From: a virus
IMG/VR virus record: IMGVR_UViG_3300009127_000004
Coordinates: 1 to 62,111 of that record
DNA length: 62,111 nt
Reading direction: 5' to 3' (one strand)
Made by a program: the position numbers and the translations under genes. Under the pieces are notes generated by a model that ran no database searches, was not told where the DNA came from, and worked only from the letters and a program-made list of their open reading frames with translations. This document shows, piece by piece, positions 33,953 to 42,192 of this stretch (the stretch's first letter is position 1; every line of letters starts with the position of its first letter).

Positions 33953-34952
33953 TCTCCGCCTCCTTCTCTTTAAATACATTTCTGTATTCACTTTTGTGGT
34001 AATAAGAAACCATTCGTAACCATTCTATATTATGCTCATTATAAAGAGCATTTATTTCATTGTTGCGGACCCCTACCCCTGCACTGTACAACTTCATAGT
34101 GTCAGTACCACCAGATTTTATCATTGATACAGGTTTGGGAGGGGGAGCGAATAAATCATATGATTGAGGGATTGTAAAGGAAAAGGGCCACGGATCAAGA
34201 TTTATCATAACCGCTATAAAATATCTTGAATTGAGTTTGTCCCTCAAATAGAAGTTATTACACAGTCCTTCCTTGACTTTCGTTTCCTCATCATCTTCCC
34301 ATGTCGATTCGCCTATTTCAAATCCGCATGACTCGAAATAAGCCGTTACTCTTTCCCGTTCCATGGGGGATAATGTTTCATAGTGTCCAAAGTCTTCTTT
34401 TTTATGGGGGGAGCGTGATGATATTTCGATTCTAACAGGAGCTTTTTTGTAATCGAACCTTCCATCTACGCATCTGGGAGTTAAAATGATGCCCATCCTA
34501 CTTGTTGTCAACCATGTTGAACTGTCAACCGACCACCATGGATAACGCATAATTAATTCCGTGGTTGTGAATCCCATGCCGTGGAACTTGGCAATGGGCA
34601 TTCCATCATCATCTGTGAGAAAGTCTGACCAAATCATATCAAGGTTTTTAATTCTTACGGATGTTGAAAGCTCAGTCAAAGCTCCAATACCTACATAATC
34701 CGAATCGGCAAGATACTTGGCAAGGTACTTGATAGGAGAAGCCGCATGATATACAGGCATGGGATCAAGTCCTGCTTCCTTCATGATCCTGAAGTTTTGC
34801 CAACTGGCTTCTCCATCTCCTATAACATCTAAGCTAACGTAATCGTCCAACAGATGTTTATGGTCGTGAAGGAATTGAATATAAACATCAAGGTCAAGGG
34901 TCTCACCTTTCCGCCATGCAGAATAAGCCCCGGAATCAAGCATAACCTTCAT
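33906..34952 (-). CDS. dpdA: DpdA-like DNA-guanine transglycosylase
   Basis: 348 residues, SD AGAGG. MLDSGAYSAW (residues 4-13) corresponds to the TGT active-site loop (DSGGFQ), with Asp6 as the likely nucleophile/base. SLDVIGD (about 40) and DYVGIGAL (about 85) follow the TIM-barrel strands seen in phage DpdA proteins. It exchanges guanine in DNA for a 7-deazaguanine base. In this genome FolE, QueD, QueE, QueC and Gat-QueC supply and amidate the base. It is separated from them by a boundary repeat. Confidence 0.85.
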   Translation of the reverse strand: MKVMLDSGAYSAWRKGETLDLDVYIQFLHDHKHLLDDYVSLDVIGDGEASWQNFRIMKEAGLDPMPVYHAASPIKYLAKYLADSDYVGIGALTELSTSVRIKNLDMIWSDFLTDDDGMPIAKFHGMGFTTTELIMRYPWWSVDSSTWLTTSRMGIILTPRCVDGRFDYKKAPVRIEISSRSPHKKEDFGHYETLSPMERERVTAYFESCGFEIGESTWEDDEETKVKEGLCNNFYLRDKLNSRYFIAVMINLDPWPFSFTIPQSYDLFAPPPKPVSMIKSGGTDTMKLYSAGVGVRNNEINALYNEHNIEWLRMVSYYHKSEYRNVFKEKEAENATNTAGAKGHTNSP

Positions 34953-34954
34953 AG

Positions 34955-35164
34955 TTACCTCTTATCTTGTAATTCATTATGGAGATTAATTCCGGGGTTT
35001 GGGCAGTCCCCATTGTTTCTAATGTCAGCCCATGACCATGGTTCCTCTCCGGTCACATGAAGAAGAAATCTTATCTCCCCTTCTGGTAATTCAAGATGGT
35101 TTGTGTCTCTAAGAATCTTTTGGACCTTGTCTGAAATATCTCTTTTTTGTGCTACAGAAAACAT
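34955..35164 (-). CDS. Small hypothetical protein upstream of dpdA
   Basis: 69 residues, SD GAGGGGG. EEPWSWADIRNNGDCPNPG around residues 40-58 has Trp and Cys residues. First gene after the boundary repeat and its promoter-like sequence, so cotranscribed with dpdA. Function unknown. Confidence 0.55.
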   Translation of the reverse strand: MFSVAQKRDISDKVQKILRDTNHLELPEGEIRFLLHVTGEEPWSWADIRNNGDCPNPGINLHNELQDKR

Positions 35165-35194
35165 GTTGCCCCCTCATGTTGTTCATATTAGCAT

Positions 35195-35306
35195 ATTATA
35201 GCGATTACCGGCCATATAAGACAGTAAATAACGACTCGAAACAAAAACGCATAGTAAGGCATGCCCTAAAATTCGAACGTCTTAAAACGCACTACAGAAG
35301 CTTTTT
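35195..35306 (-). repeat. Operon-boundary repeat, copy 2, with promoter-like TATAAT
   Basis: Lies between the stop of 35292-35525 and the start of 34955-35164. Shares with copy 1 ACCGGCCATATAAGACAG, TAAATAACGACTC and TTCGAACGTCTTAAAACG, and with copy 3 the GCCCTAAAATTCGAACGTCTTAA block. On the minus strand, a degraded hairpin plus GTTTTTG is followed by GCTATAAT at 35194-35199, about 35 nt before the next ATG. Confidence 0.75.
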
Positions 35307-35525
35307 TCCATGCTCACATAAAGTTGGAATGTTTTTACTTATATCAAGTAAGGATGTTGATGTCTGATCGAAAGCTTTAAAAAGAACAGGAGAAATCTTT
35401 GAATCAGGATCTATCATTCGTATCCCCAAATACATCCGAAGGAGTCTTAACGCTTCCTGATCAATTGAATTGATTACATTCTCCATTTGCTCGTAAACAT
35501 TCTCGTCGGTTATTTCTTCTGTCAT
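35292..35525 (-). CDS. Hypothetical protein
   Basis: 77 residues from the ATG at 35525 (SD GGAGG), TAATG overlap with the HTH gene. Acidic helical protein (ENVYEQMENVINSIDQEA). Last gene before the boundary repeat. No family recognised. Confidence 0.55.
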   Translation of the reverse strand: MTEEITDENVYEQMENVINSIDQEALRLLRMYLGIRMIDPDSKISPVLFKAFDQTSTSLLDISKNIPTLCEHGKKLL

Positions 35526-35788
35526 TATTCCTCCAATTTTTGTTCGGCCATAATCCTGCAAGCGCAGATTAATACCATTGCAATAATGACATCCTCATGA
35601 ACTATTTTTCGTCCTTTTTCAATATCGCAAACCTCACTGGGCTTTAGGCCAACAGCCCCTCCTAATTTACGAAAGGTAATCCTTGCTTTTGTTCTTGCAG
35701 CTTTTAGGACTGCCTTAGGATCGTTTTCTTCTCCAGGAGACAATTCATCTCCAATATCGTCAATTATTATTTCAAGTTGGTCTGTCAT
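35525..35788 (-). CDS. XRE-type HTH protein
   Basis: 87 residues, SD TAGGAGG. Residues 25-75 contain AARTKARITFRKLGGAVGLK, PSEVCDIEKGR, a cro/C1-type helix-turn-helix. Acidic N-terminus. A possible regulator of the modification genes next to it. Its recognised DNA site is unknown. Confidence 0.65.
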   Translation of the reverse strand: MTDQLEIIIDDIGDELSPGEENDPKAVLKAARTKARITFRKLGGAVGLKPSEVCDIEKGRKIVHEDVIIAMVLICACRIMAEQKLEE

Positions 35789-35796
35789 TATTCCTC

Positions 35797-36468
35797 CTAT
35801 AATTTATACCCGTGTTTCATCAAGGCCCGAAAAGTTTCCATCCGGCGTTGTTCGTCATACCCTCCCGCTAACATCTTTTCCAGATAAACAGGAATCTTAT
35901 CGTATTCAAGGATCGGGTTTTCATACTCCTCAACGATGTCATTGTTAGTCAATGCTACCCACCGTCTGAAACAGGCAGTACACTGTCCGCAAGGCTTTTC
36001 AGTTTCAGCATAACAGCTACGGGTAGACAGGAGTTTTTCGTAACGAGGATCGTGAACGTTGTCACAGTACCATTTTACCATGTTTGTTTTGGTCATTTCA
36101 GTGAATGGAGAATATACCTTAAAATCGAACATAAAACTCATTTGGGTCATGAATCTGTGTGTCCTGTCGGGAATGTCCATCTCCCCTTTTTGGACAACGA
36201 GAACAACAACAGGAGCAGTATCTTTAACAGCATGTTTTGCTGCAATGAGGACAAGAAAGGCGTTCCTGTATGGGATGTTTGCGTCCGGCTCTTCCCAATC
36301 GCCGAGAAACAAACGATCCTCAATTATCGTATCGGGAACAAGACGTATCACCTGATCGTGTTCAAATTTGGCATACCGATGCCCTATATCCACGTAAATG
36401 GTCTGAGGCTTTTCAAGGTAGTGCCATGCAATGTAGCTGTCCAGTCCTCCACTGAATAAAAGTATCAT
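35797..36468 (-). CDS. queC: QueC, 7-cyano-7-deazaguanine (preQ0) synthase
   Basis: 223 residues, ATGA overlap upstream, SD GGGGGA. LLFSGGLDSYIAWHY (3-17) is the ATP-binding PP-loop. YRNAFLVLIAAKHA (about 67-80) is the conserved QueC helix. The zinc site is CYAETEKPCGQCTACFRRW (about 152-170). Converts CDG to preQ0 using ATP and ammonia. This stand-alone QueC occurs in addition to the Gat-QueC fusion 0.9 kb upstream. Confidence 0.9.
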   Translation of the reverse strand: MILLFSGGLDSYIAWHYLEKPQTIYVDIGHRYAKFEHDQVIRLVPDTIIEDRLFLGDWEEPDANIPYRNAFLVLIAAKHAVKDTAPVVVLVVQKGEMDIPDRTHRFMTQMSFMFDFKVYSPFTEMTKTNMVKWYCDNVHDPRYEKLLSTRSCYAETEKPCGQCTACFRRWVALTNNDIVEEYENPILEYDKIPVYLEKMLAGGYDEQRRMETFRALMKHGYKL

Positions 36469-36716
36469 GATTCCCCCTTGGGTATAAATATGTAATTTTC
36501 AGGAACAAACAAAAACGGATGATCATTAGGATGTTCTCGGCATAGTATCACCGCATAGAATTCGCAAGGACCATCAACAAGTCCAGGACGCTTGCCTTCC
36601 TTTAACATCTGACAGGCCTCCTCAAATATTTTCCACAATTCTTCTTTTTTGGTATGATAATGACCTTCTGAATAGTACTTTCCAGACTGTTTGAAATAGG
36701 TTATTGAAACTTTCAT
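36465..36716 (-). CDS. Small hypothetical protein
   Basis: 83 residues, SD AGAGG. MKVSITYFKQSGKYYSEGHY then a helix and YAVILCREHPNDHPFLF. It has the look of a small alpha/beta domain common in phages. Sits between HAD and QueC genes. Confidence 0.55.
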   Translation of the reverse strand: MKVSITYFKQSGKYYSEGHYHTKKEELWKIFEEACQMLKEGKRPGLVDGPCEFYAVILCREHPNDHPFLFVPENYIFIPKGES

Positions 36717-36718
36717 AA

Positions 36719-37057
36719 TTATTCCTCTATAAAATCCACAAGTCTTTTTTCACTTCCGTCAGGGAATTTCACCCACAGAAACTTTAAAAAACTATAGTAG
36801 GCATCCACATTCCCACCACAATCAAAGTATTCATTAGGATATTCCCAAATGTCTCTACAAACATCTTTAACCTGATCCATTGAAACTATCTTTTCAAATG
36901 TGATCTCCGATCCAAATATCTGACATTCATTCTGCTTTTTAATTGGTCGGATTTCAAAGAGTAAACCACCATAGTAATCGGCTATCTCCGAGATACCTGC
37001 GTCTTCACCTGCGGGACTTCCATCCAATATATGATAGTTTAAAATTTGGTTGCTCAT
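36719..37057 (-). CDS. Hypothetical protein
   Basis: 112 residues from the ATG at 37057, ATGA overlap with the HAD gene, SD GGAGG at close spacing. DYYGGLLFEIRPIKKQNECQ and DCGGNVDAYYSFLKFLW. No known family. Confidence 0.55.
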   Translation of the reverse strand: MSNQILNYHILDGSPAGEDAGISEIADYYGGLLFEIRPIKKQNECQIFGSEITFEKIVSMDQVKDVCRDIWEYPNEYFDCGGNVDAYYSFLKFLWVKFPDGSEKRLVDFIEE

Positions 37058-37371
37058 ACCTCCTCCATCCTGCATGAGTCATTATCAATATAAAGATCGG
37101 CTCGAAACTTTCCCATAATTAGGTAATGAAACATGACTTCGTGTTCCATAAGCCATTCTAAGGTCGATTTATATCCCTCCCAAGGACGGGCGGTATAAAT
37201 GACAACATTATTGTATTTGGCAAGGTTGTTAACCTTGTCTATATTCTCTTTGATTGGAATCATTTTTGGATAGTATAAATGAAAGTCCATCCATTCTATT
37301 ATTCCTTCTGGAGCTGTGCATAGGGTTTCGTCCAGATCAACAGCTATGCTTTTTCCTTTTATTTCATCCAC
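37054..37371 (-). CDS. HAD-superfamily hydrolase, small
   Basis: 105 residues. IAVDLDETLCTAPEG (about 9-23) is HAD motif I with Asp nucleophile and acid/base, VVIYTARPWEG (about 57-67) is motif II, and LYIDNDSC (about 94) the C-terminal acids. No cap domain. Probably a nucleotide or small phosphate phosphatase. Lies in the 7-deazaguanine cluster and overlaps Gat-QueC by 8 nt, so a role with its intermediates is possible. Confidence 0.7.
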   Translation of the reverse strand: MDEIKGKSIAVDLDETLCTAPEGIIEWMDFHLYYPKMIPIKENIDKVNNLAKYNNVVIYTARPWEGYKSTLEWLMEHEVMFHYLIMGKFRADLYIDNDSCRMEEV

Positions 37372-38977
37372 TGTTTAATTCCTTCACGAATGATAATAGC
37401 TTTTCCTTTGCACTGTCGGGTAATTCAAGACGGGAGATAATATTGCTGACTGAAGCAGTTTTAACCTTCTCTGCCATCTTGGGACGTTCCCTCAGTATTC
37501 CTCCAACATCTGCAAACTTTCGTTTGTCCTCAACTCCGGCTCTATCTGCGGCAATCATGGACAGTTTGGTACTACCACAATATGTGCAAAGGATATGATG
37601 TGAGTAAAATGTTACAGGATTGTCACAACTGATTGTATGTTCAAATGGAAATATCATTGCATCCCCAAGCACCCATGCCTCTGTCTTGGTAATGTTTCGC
37701 ATGACCGGCAGGAATTTGATATACTCCCCTGTAATCGTCCCGTACTTTCGCATCATATCTATGGCCTCCGCGAATTGAAAGGAGTTGTCAGGGTAGCCTC
37801 CCGTCTCCTCTGACAACTGCGCCCAACCAGCGGCAATATATACCTCATTTACATTTTGGGATATAAGGTACGTCTCCGCACAGGCCAATAGATACGATGT
37901 GAAAATGGCATTCCTGGCTGGAACCCATGCAATTGTGGACTTGATATTATCTCCTCCGCTGTCAATCTTTATGTCTGAATCTGTAAGCATTCCATTCCCT
38001 GAGAAATGCATGAACTGGTCTGTCAAATCAAATTCAAACATCTGGATGCGGAGTGCTCCACTCAGAGTTTGTGCTGCCCACCTTTCTGCTGATTCTGCTT
38101 TTTGTCCGTATCTGAAGTGTATCATAACAGGTTCATATCCAGAATGCTTCAATATGTAAGCTGTTAATCCACTATCGATGCCTCCAGAAGCAGAAACGAA
38201 CACCCGTTTTTTCTTGGCGGGTTGAGGATTTTTGAATGTGGGATGAATGAAATTGGGGGAGTAGGTTTGCTTGTGCTGCATTCCACTGTCTAAATCGGTT
38301 TCGATGATGGTGTATCCTTCAACGTAATGATGATACCAGTTCTCCCATACGTTCATCCCGTCTTTGCGGCATCCGGTCATGCTATACAGGGCTTCTTCCA
38401 ATGCATCATTGTCCGAATGCATGAAGTATCCAACACCTTTTACATACATATGAGCAAGAGGATTGAAAGATGTTACCGCATACATCTTATTTTTGTTTCG
38501 ATCTATCATGACAAAGGCAAACGAACCACTTAGATATTCCATGGTTCGTTTCATGTCCCTACCCTGCTGTTCGTATGCAGCAAGGATAATCTCGGAGTCG
38601 ATTTCAGTAGCATAATTAAAAGATAATATACGAACGGATTCTGTCACTCCTCCATTATGAATAAGGAATTTGCCGTCACTAAAGATGGGTTGTAGCATAC
38701 TCTTATTCGTAGATTTTTCAGTTTCGGGAGTAGCTCTGCTACAGAACAAAAGGACATCCCCAACGTTCATGTATTCTTTTATCCATAATATAATTTCTTC
38801 CACTTCTATCTTTTTTGGATTTAAGATCCAATGGGAGGAAGGAATCCCATCTCCATCACATACTATGCAAGCCCCAAATCCATCTTGTCCTCTCTTACCT
38901 GCCTCTAAAATAAGAGTTTCAAGGGTTTTAAAATTTGGGATTGATTCCCTTGCCCAGAACGCAAATATTCCACACAT
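37364..38977 (-). CDS. Gat-QueC, glutamine amidotransferase/QueC fusion
   Basis: 537 residues, SD GAGGGG. Class II amidotransferase domain 1-215 starting MCGIFAFW (Cys2 nucleophile), with LFCSRATPET and LIHNGGVT. QueC-like domain from about 257: FVSASGGIDSG PP-loop (264-269), later SCDNPVTFYSHHILCTYCG for zinc. In archaea Gat-QueC makes archaeosine from preQ0, and in phage 9g it is linked with the deoxyarchaeosine-type base in DNA. Here it probably amidates the preQ0 inserted by DpdA. Confidence 0.85.
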   Translation of the reverse strand: MCGIFAFWARESIPNFKTLETLILEAGKRGQDGFGACIVCDGDGIPSSHWILNPKKIEVEEIILWIKEYMNVGDVLLFCSRATPETEKSTNKSMLQPIFSDGKFLIHNGGVTESVRILSFNYATEIDSEIILAAYEQQGRDMKRTMEYLSGSFAFVMIDRNKNKMYAVTSFNPLAHMYVKGVGYFMHSDNDALEEALYSMTGCRKDGMNVWENWYHHYVEGYTIIETDLDSGMQHKQTYSPNFIHPTFKNPQPAKKKRVFVSASGGIDSGLTAYILKHSGYEPVMIHFRYGQKAESAERWAAQTLSGALRIQMFEFDLTDQFMHFSGNGMLTDSDIKIDSGGDNIKSTIAWVPARNAIFTSYLLACAETYLISQNVNEVYIAAGWAQLSEETGGYPDNSFQFAEAIDMMRKYGTITGEYIKFLPVMRNITKTEAWVLGDAMIFPFEHTISCDNPVTFYSHHILCTYCGSTKLSMIAADRAGVEDKRKFADVGGILRERPKMAEKVKTASVSNIISRLELPDSAKEKLLSFVKELNSG

Positions 38978-38980
38978 AAT

Positions 38981-39181
38981 TCACCCCTCCAACAATCTTT
39001 TAAAATTAGTACACGATATAGGATCTGGGATTCCTTTAAGAATTAAATCTGGAAGTGTGGGGTGATCGTCTGTGCCAATAATTTCATACACCTTATTCTT
39101 TTCAAGGCATGACATTAAAGGTAAAAATCCGCATTGCTGAACGAAATCCCCTTTCTTCATCAAATTATATTCATTACTCAT
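38981..39181 (-). CDS. Small hypothetical protein in the modification cluster
   Basis: 66 residues from the ATG at 39181 (SD GAGAGG), overlapping the radical SAM stop. LMKKGDFVQQCGFLPLMSCL...VYEIIGTDDHP resembles small beta-barrel phage proteins. Sits between radical SAM and Gat-QueC, and function is unknown. Confidence 0.55.
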   Translation of the reverse strand: MSNEYNLMKKGDFVQQCGFLPLMSCLEKNKVYEIIGTDDHPTLPDLILKGIPDPISCTNFKRLLEG

Positions 39182-40206
39182 TTTATTATCCTCTCTGACC
39201 ATTTTTGTTTAGGAATATGTTTTCCGGCATGTGACGAAAAGATTTTCTTTCCAAACTTTGGTTCTCTTTTCTTCCAATAATCATACATCCATGGATATGA
39301 CCATCCGCATCTTGGGCATTGCATGGCATCGTCAAACACACTAAGCCTCCACTTCTCCCATTTGTCAGGCAAATCGAATATCGACATTTGGGAAGTGAGT
39401 TCTCCCTTTCTGTATCCACAAACACGCAGAGAACCATCCGCGTCGATGGTAGGACCTCCATATGGATTGCCTAAACAATGCCAATTCATACTAATAAGGT
39501 GTGAATAGTCTCCAAAAAACATTTCCCGATTTTGAATGAGATTATTCCTTGAGCTTATGGCTTTGTGGATTTCATATTTGAGTGCGGGGTGATCGGATTC
39601 TCTAAAAAGCAGATCTTCAATTTTGTATCCTTCAGGAAAAAAGTCAAATCCTCCGCCTTTGTTCCAATGAATGAAATTTATTCCCACATTGATACCGAGT
39701 TTAGATAGTTCCTTCACCGTATCCGAAACAAATTCATAATTTCCTTTATGAACTGTTATTGTGCCTTGGCAGTCTATGTGTGGATAGTTCTTTCTGGTAA
39801 ACATTAAAGCTTTCCATCCATTATAAGACTTCTGCTCGTCATGGGACATCATATCCCATTTCAAATACTTCAAGTGTGAAATGGGCCAATCAATTCCGCA
39901 TGACAGGTTATCTAACCCTGCATTGAAATTATTATAATACCATTTTTCAAATAGTTCAGGGGGAGCTGAGGTATATAAGGCATAGGGCACCTTATTCGCC
40001 TTGATGATATATCTTAAATCGTTTCCCAATAACCATGTTTCATTTCCAAGGATCAGATTGAAGTCAACACCCATTTTATGTAGGATATCAAAAACCTCTA
40101 TCCATTGTTTTGCATTGAGTTCTGGATTTTCTAAGTTGGAATCTCGGAGTCGGCAGTAGTCACATTTCCTTGGGCATCGTCTTGTCAGGTAAGTTAATGA
40201 ATTCAT
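39178..40206 (-). CDS. Radical SAM / SPASM-type enzyme, substrate unknown
   Basis: 342 residues, ATGA overlap with the SDR gene, SD GGGGGA. RRCPRKCDYCRLRD (about 9-22) is the CxxxCxxC [4Fe-4S] site. FNLILGNETWLLG and GTITVHKGNYEF match the SAM-binding barrel. The C-terminus has CLGNPYGG, RVCGYRKG and QCPRCGWSYPW, cysteines arranged like an auxiliary cluster (SPASM/twitch). Radical chemistry on a base, sugar or peptide is expected. Its place between FolE/SDR and Gat-QueC suggests action on the 7-deazaguanine product. Confidence 0.75.
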   Translation of the reverse strand: MNSLTYLTRRCPRKCDYCRLRDSNLENPELNAKQWIEVFDILHKMGVDFNLILGNETWLLGNDLRYIIKANKVPYALYTSAPPELFEKWYYNNFNAGLDNLSCGIDWPISHLKYLKWDMMSHDEQKSYNGWKALMFTRKNYPHIDCQGTITVHKGNYEFVSDTVKELSKLGINVGINFIHWNKGGGFDFFPEGYKIEDLLFRESDHPALKYEIHKAISSRNNLIQNREMFFGDYSHLISMNWHCLGNPYGGPTIDADGSLRVCGYRKGELTSQMSIFDLPDKWEKWRLSVFDDAMQCPRCGWSYPWMYDYWKKREPKFGKKIFSSHAGKHIPKQKWSERIIK

Positions 40207-40862
40207 GCCGTTAATCCCCCATCAACAACGATGTTTGCCCCTGTCAGAGAAGGTGAAGTAAGGATATAAAAAACTATGTTGGCGATTTCTTTGGGTTGAA
40301 TCTCCCTTTTGAGGGGAACCAATTCTCTTAGATGTTTGGGAAGTCTTCCAGGAACAAGGTTTGTGTTTGTAAATCCGGGGCTGATGCAGTTCACTCTGAT
40401 TCTTTTTGGAGCGTAAAGTTTGGCGAAGGATTTTGTCATGTGGATCATGGCGGCTTTTGCAGCTCCATACATGGGCTCCTCCGGGCTTGCTTCTATTCCA
40501 GAAGTTGAAGCAATGTTAATAATATTTCCCCCGTTTTTTATTCGGAGATTTTTGGCGATCATGAAAGGGGAAAGAAAGTTCAGCTTTAGAAGCTCCAGCT
40601 CAATAAAATTTTCATTGAATCGCAAAGCTCCGGCATTGTTCACCAGAAGATCAACCTTTCTTCTTCCTATCCTTTTATGGATACGTCTGACAGCAGTGTA
40701 ATAATTCCTGCGTTTGGAAAGGTCAACATCGGACTTTGAAATACCGACTATTGACCACATACCCATTGGAGAGAATACTCCCTCTTTTTTTAATAGGTCG
40801 GCTATTGCCTTCCCAATACCAGAAGAATGACCTGTTATAACGGCAATGTTTTCCCTGAGCAT
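40203..40862 (-). CDS. Short-chain dehydrogenase/reductase
   Basis: 219 residues, SD AGGGGA. AVITGHSSGIGKAIA (7-21) is the TGxxxGxG cofactor site, LLVNNAGAL (about 72) NNAG, INIASTSG with the catalytic Ser (about 117), YGAAKAAMIHM the YxxxK (about 131-135), and the tail GANIVVDGGLTA is classical. Uses NAD(P)H. Overlaps the radical SAM gene by 4 nt and sits 3 nt before FolE's stop side, so the two are probably cotranscribed with the preQ0 genes. Substrate unknown. Confidence 0.85.
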   Translation of the reverse strand: MLRENIAVITGHSSGIGKAIADLLKKEGVFSPMGMWSIVGISKSDVDLSKRRNYYTAVRRIHKRIGRRKVDLLVNNAGALRFNENFIELELLKLNFLSPFMIAKNLRIKNGGNIINIASTSGIEASPEEPMYGAAKAAMIHMTKSFAKLYAPKRIRVNCISPGFTNTNLVPGRLPKHLRELVPLKREIQPKEIANIVFYILTSPSLTGANIVVDGGLTA

Positions 40863-40865
40863 TTT

Positions 40866-41438
40866 TTATCCCCTTTGTGATAATTCGATAAGCTGTAATG
40901 CTTCCATTTTTACCTCTTGCTCATAGAATATCCCATTTATGGCGGAGGTTGTCATTCCGGATCTATTACTTTGTCTTACTCCACGGCATTGCATGCAACC
41001 ATGGGAAGCTCTCATTACAATCATAGCTCCTTGGGGTTTTAATTCTTTAACAAAAGCATTTAATACTTCCCTACCGAGATTTTCTTGTATCTGAGGACGT
41101 CTTGCATAATGGTGAATTAGTCTGGCACATTTTGAGGCACCGATCAGTTTATCTTGTGGGATGTATAATACCCAAGCAAGACCAATGAAAGGTAAGAAGT
41201 GATGGGAACATGTGGAAGTAAAGTCGATGTTATCCAACATTACTATTTGATTGTCTTTTGAAGAATTGGGAAATGATTTGAATCCATCAAACTTTTTCCC
41301 AACCCTTGAAAAGAGTTCTTTACAATACATTTTAGAAACTCTTTTCGGAGTATCTTTGAGATTAGGGTCGTTGATATCGAGTCCCAAACCCTTTGTGATT
41401 ATCTCCGAAAAGAGTTTTTCAATGAGATCCTTGTCCAT
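40866..41438 (-). CDS. folE: GTP cyclohydrolase I
   Basis: 190 residues from the ATG at 41438; a TTG two codons upstream is possible. TPKRVSKMY near residue 30, TSTCSHHFLPF (about 74-84) with zinc Cys/His, and HGCMQCRGVRQ (about 145-155) with the other zinc Cys are the FolE hallmarks. It makes dihydroneopterin triphosphate from GTP, the first step to preQ0. Followed by the SDR gene with 3 nt between. Confidence 0.9.
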   Translation of the reverse strand: MDKDLIEKLFSEIITKGLGLDINDPNLKDTPKRVSKMYCKELFSRVGKKFDGFKSFPNSSKDNQIVMLDNIDFTSTCSHHFLPFIGLAWVLYIPQDKLIGASKCARLIHHYARRPQIQENLGREVLNAFVKELKPQGAMIVMRASHGCMQCRGVRQSNRSGMTTSAINGIFYEQEVKMEALQLIELSQRG

Positions 41439-41445
41439 TGTCAAT

Positions 41446-42039
41446 CTACTTCTTGTCCGATGTCGGGGGATTCACCGCAGTGATGATGGCGGTGGCCGCT
41501 TCCTTTTCCCCTTGCTCATTGAAGACCCATCCCCACTTCTTTTTGCAGTAGCCGATGTGTCCTTTGAGTTGGGCCAGGTTCCATTCCTTTACCTGGAGGC
41601 CTTTTTCCTTGGTGAAGGCATTGGCCCCGGCAACGATGTCCACCAGTTTGTTCCCTTCGACCAACATGGCGTTGACTTTTTGGGTGGTGGTTTTGGGATC
41701 GGCCACGGTCTTTTTCAATTCGTCCAGGGACTTGCCGAGAGAAGATCCGATTTTCAATCCCTTTGGCCGTCCCTGCCCACCCGATTTTTTGGCATTGGGA
41801 TCGGGGGCCGGGTCCTTGGCCTCGTCCGACAGATTGTCATTGTAGAACTGAATGCAGATTTCCGGAATTTCTGCTTCCGCTTCGTGCATTTTGACCAGGT
41901 TGGCCTCAAAGGTCTCGATCATGACCGTTTTGGCGACGCCGACAGTCCGCATGGGTGGCTCAATTTTACATCCATCATTCAATGCCACAATAGCAGCCTT
42001 CAATTCTCCAAAAACAATGTTTGGTGCGGTTTTAGCCAT
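41446..42039 (-). CDS. Hypothetical basic/AT-hook-like protein, probably highly expressed
   Basis: 197 residues, strong SD AAGGAGG and its own extended -10 promoter at 42105-42113. A linker rich in Pro, Asp, Lys contains KKSGGQGRPKGLKIG (about 85-99), similar to an AT-hook (GRP core). A tryptophan-containing C-terminal helical part follows (LAQLKGHIGYCKKKWGW). GC-rich compared with its neighbours. May be a DNA-binding protein. Inserted between FolE and QueE but no enzyme motif is seen. Confidence 0.6.
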   Translation of the reverse strand: MAKTAPNIVFGELKAAIVALNDGCKIEPPMRTVGVAKTVMIETFEANLVKMHEAEAEIPEICIQFYNDNLSDEAKDPAPDPNAKKSGGQGRPKGLKIGSSLGKSLDELKKTVADPKTTTQKVNAMLVEGNKLVDIVAGANAFTKEKGLQVKEWNLAQLKGHIGYCKKKWGWVFNEQGEKEAATAIITAVNPPTSDKK

Positions 42040-42104
42040 TTGCGTTCCTCCTTTTCGTTGTGCGTTAATTTGTGGGACTGTACCCTGTCTAAACGTTCAA
42101 TAGT

Positions 42105-42113
42105 ACTATAGCA
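42105..42113 (-). promoter_or_regulatory. Extended -10 promoter, minus strand
   Basis: TGC-TATAGT preceded by GGCTAACCCAAAAGTA. A very similar string, GGTTAGCAAAAAGTTATGC before TACTAT, occurs at 54111-54134, so this may be a phage promoter class. It drives 41446-42039 and probably FolE onward. Confidence 0.5.
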
Positions 42114-42192
42114 TACTTTTGGGTTAGCCGCCCAGGAAAAATGAAAATTTTTTCACATTTTTTCGAAACTTGCATTTTTCCTCAAGAACGAT

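Noticed and set aside
37364-38977. Asparagine synthase
   Set aside because: The amidotransferase start MCGI fits, but the second half has QueC-type PP-loop and zinc motifs, and the neighbours are preQ0 genes.
41251-42111. 286-residue plus-strand frame over FolE and the AT-hook-like gene
   Set aside because: Long because of GC-rich third positions. Antisense to clearly coding FolE motifs, with no plausible protein features or SD.
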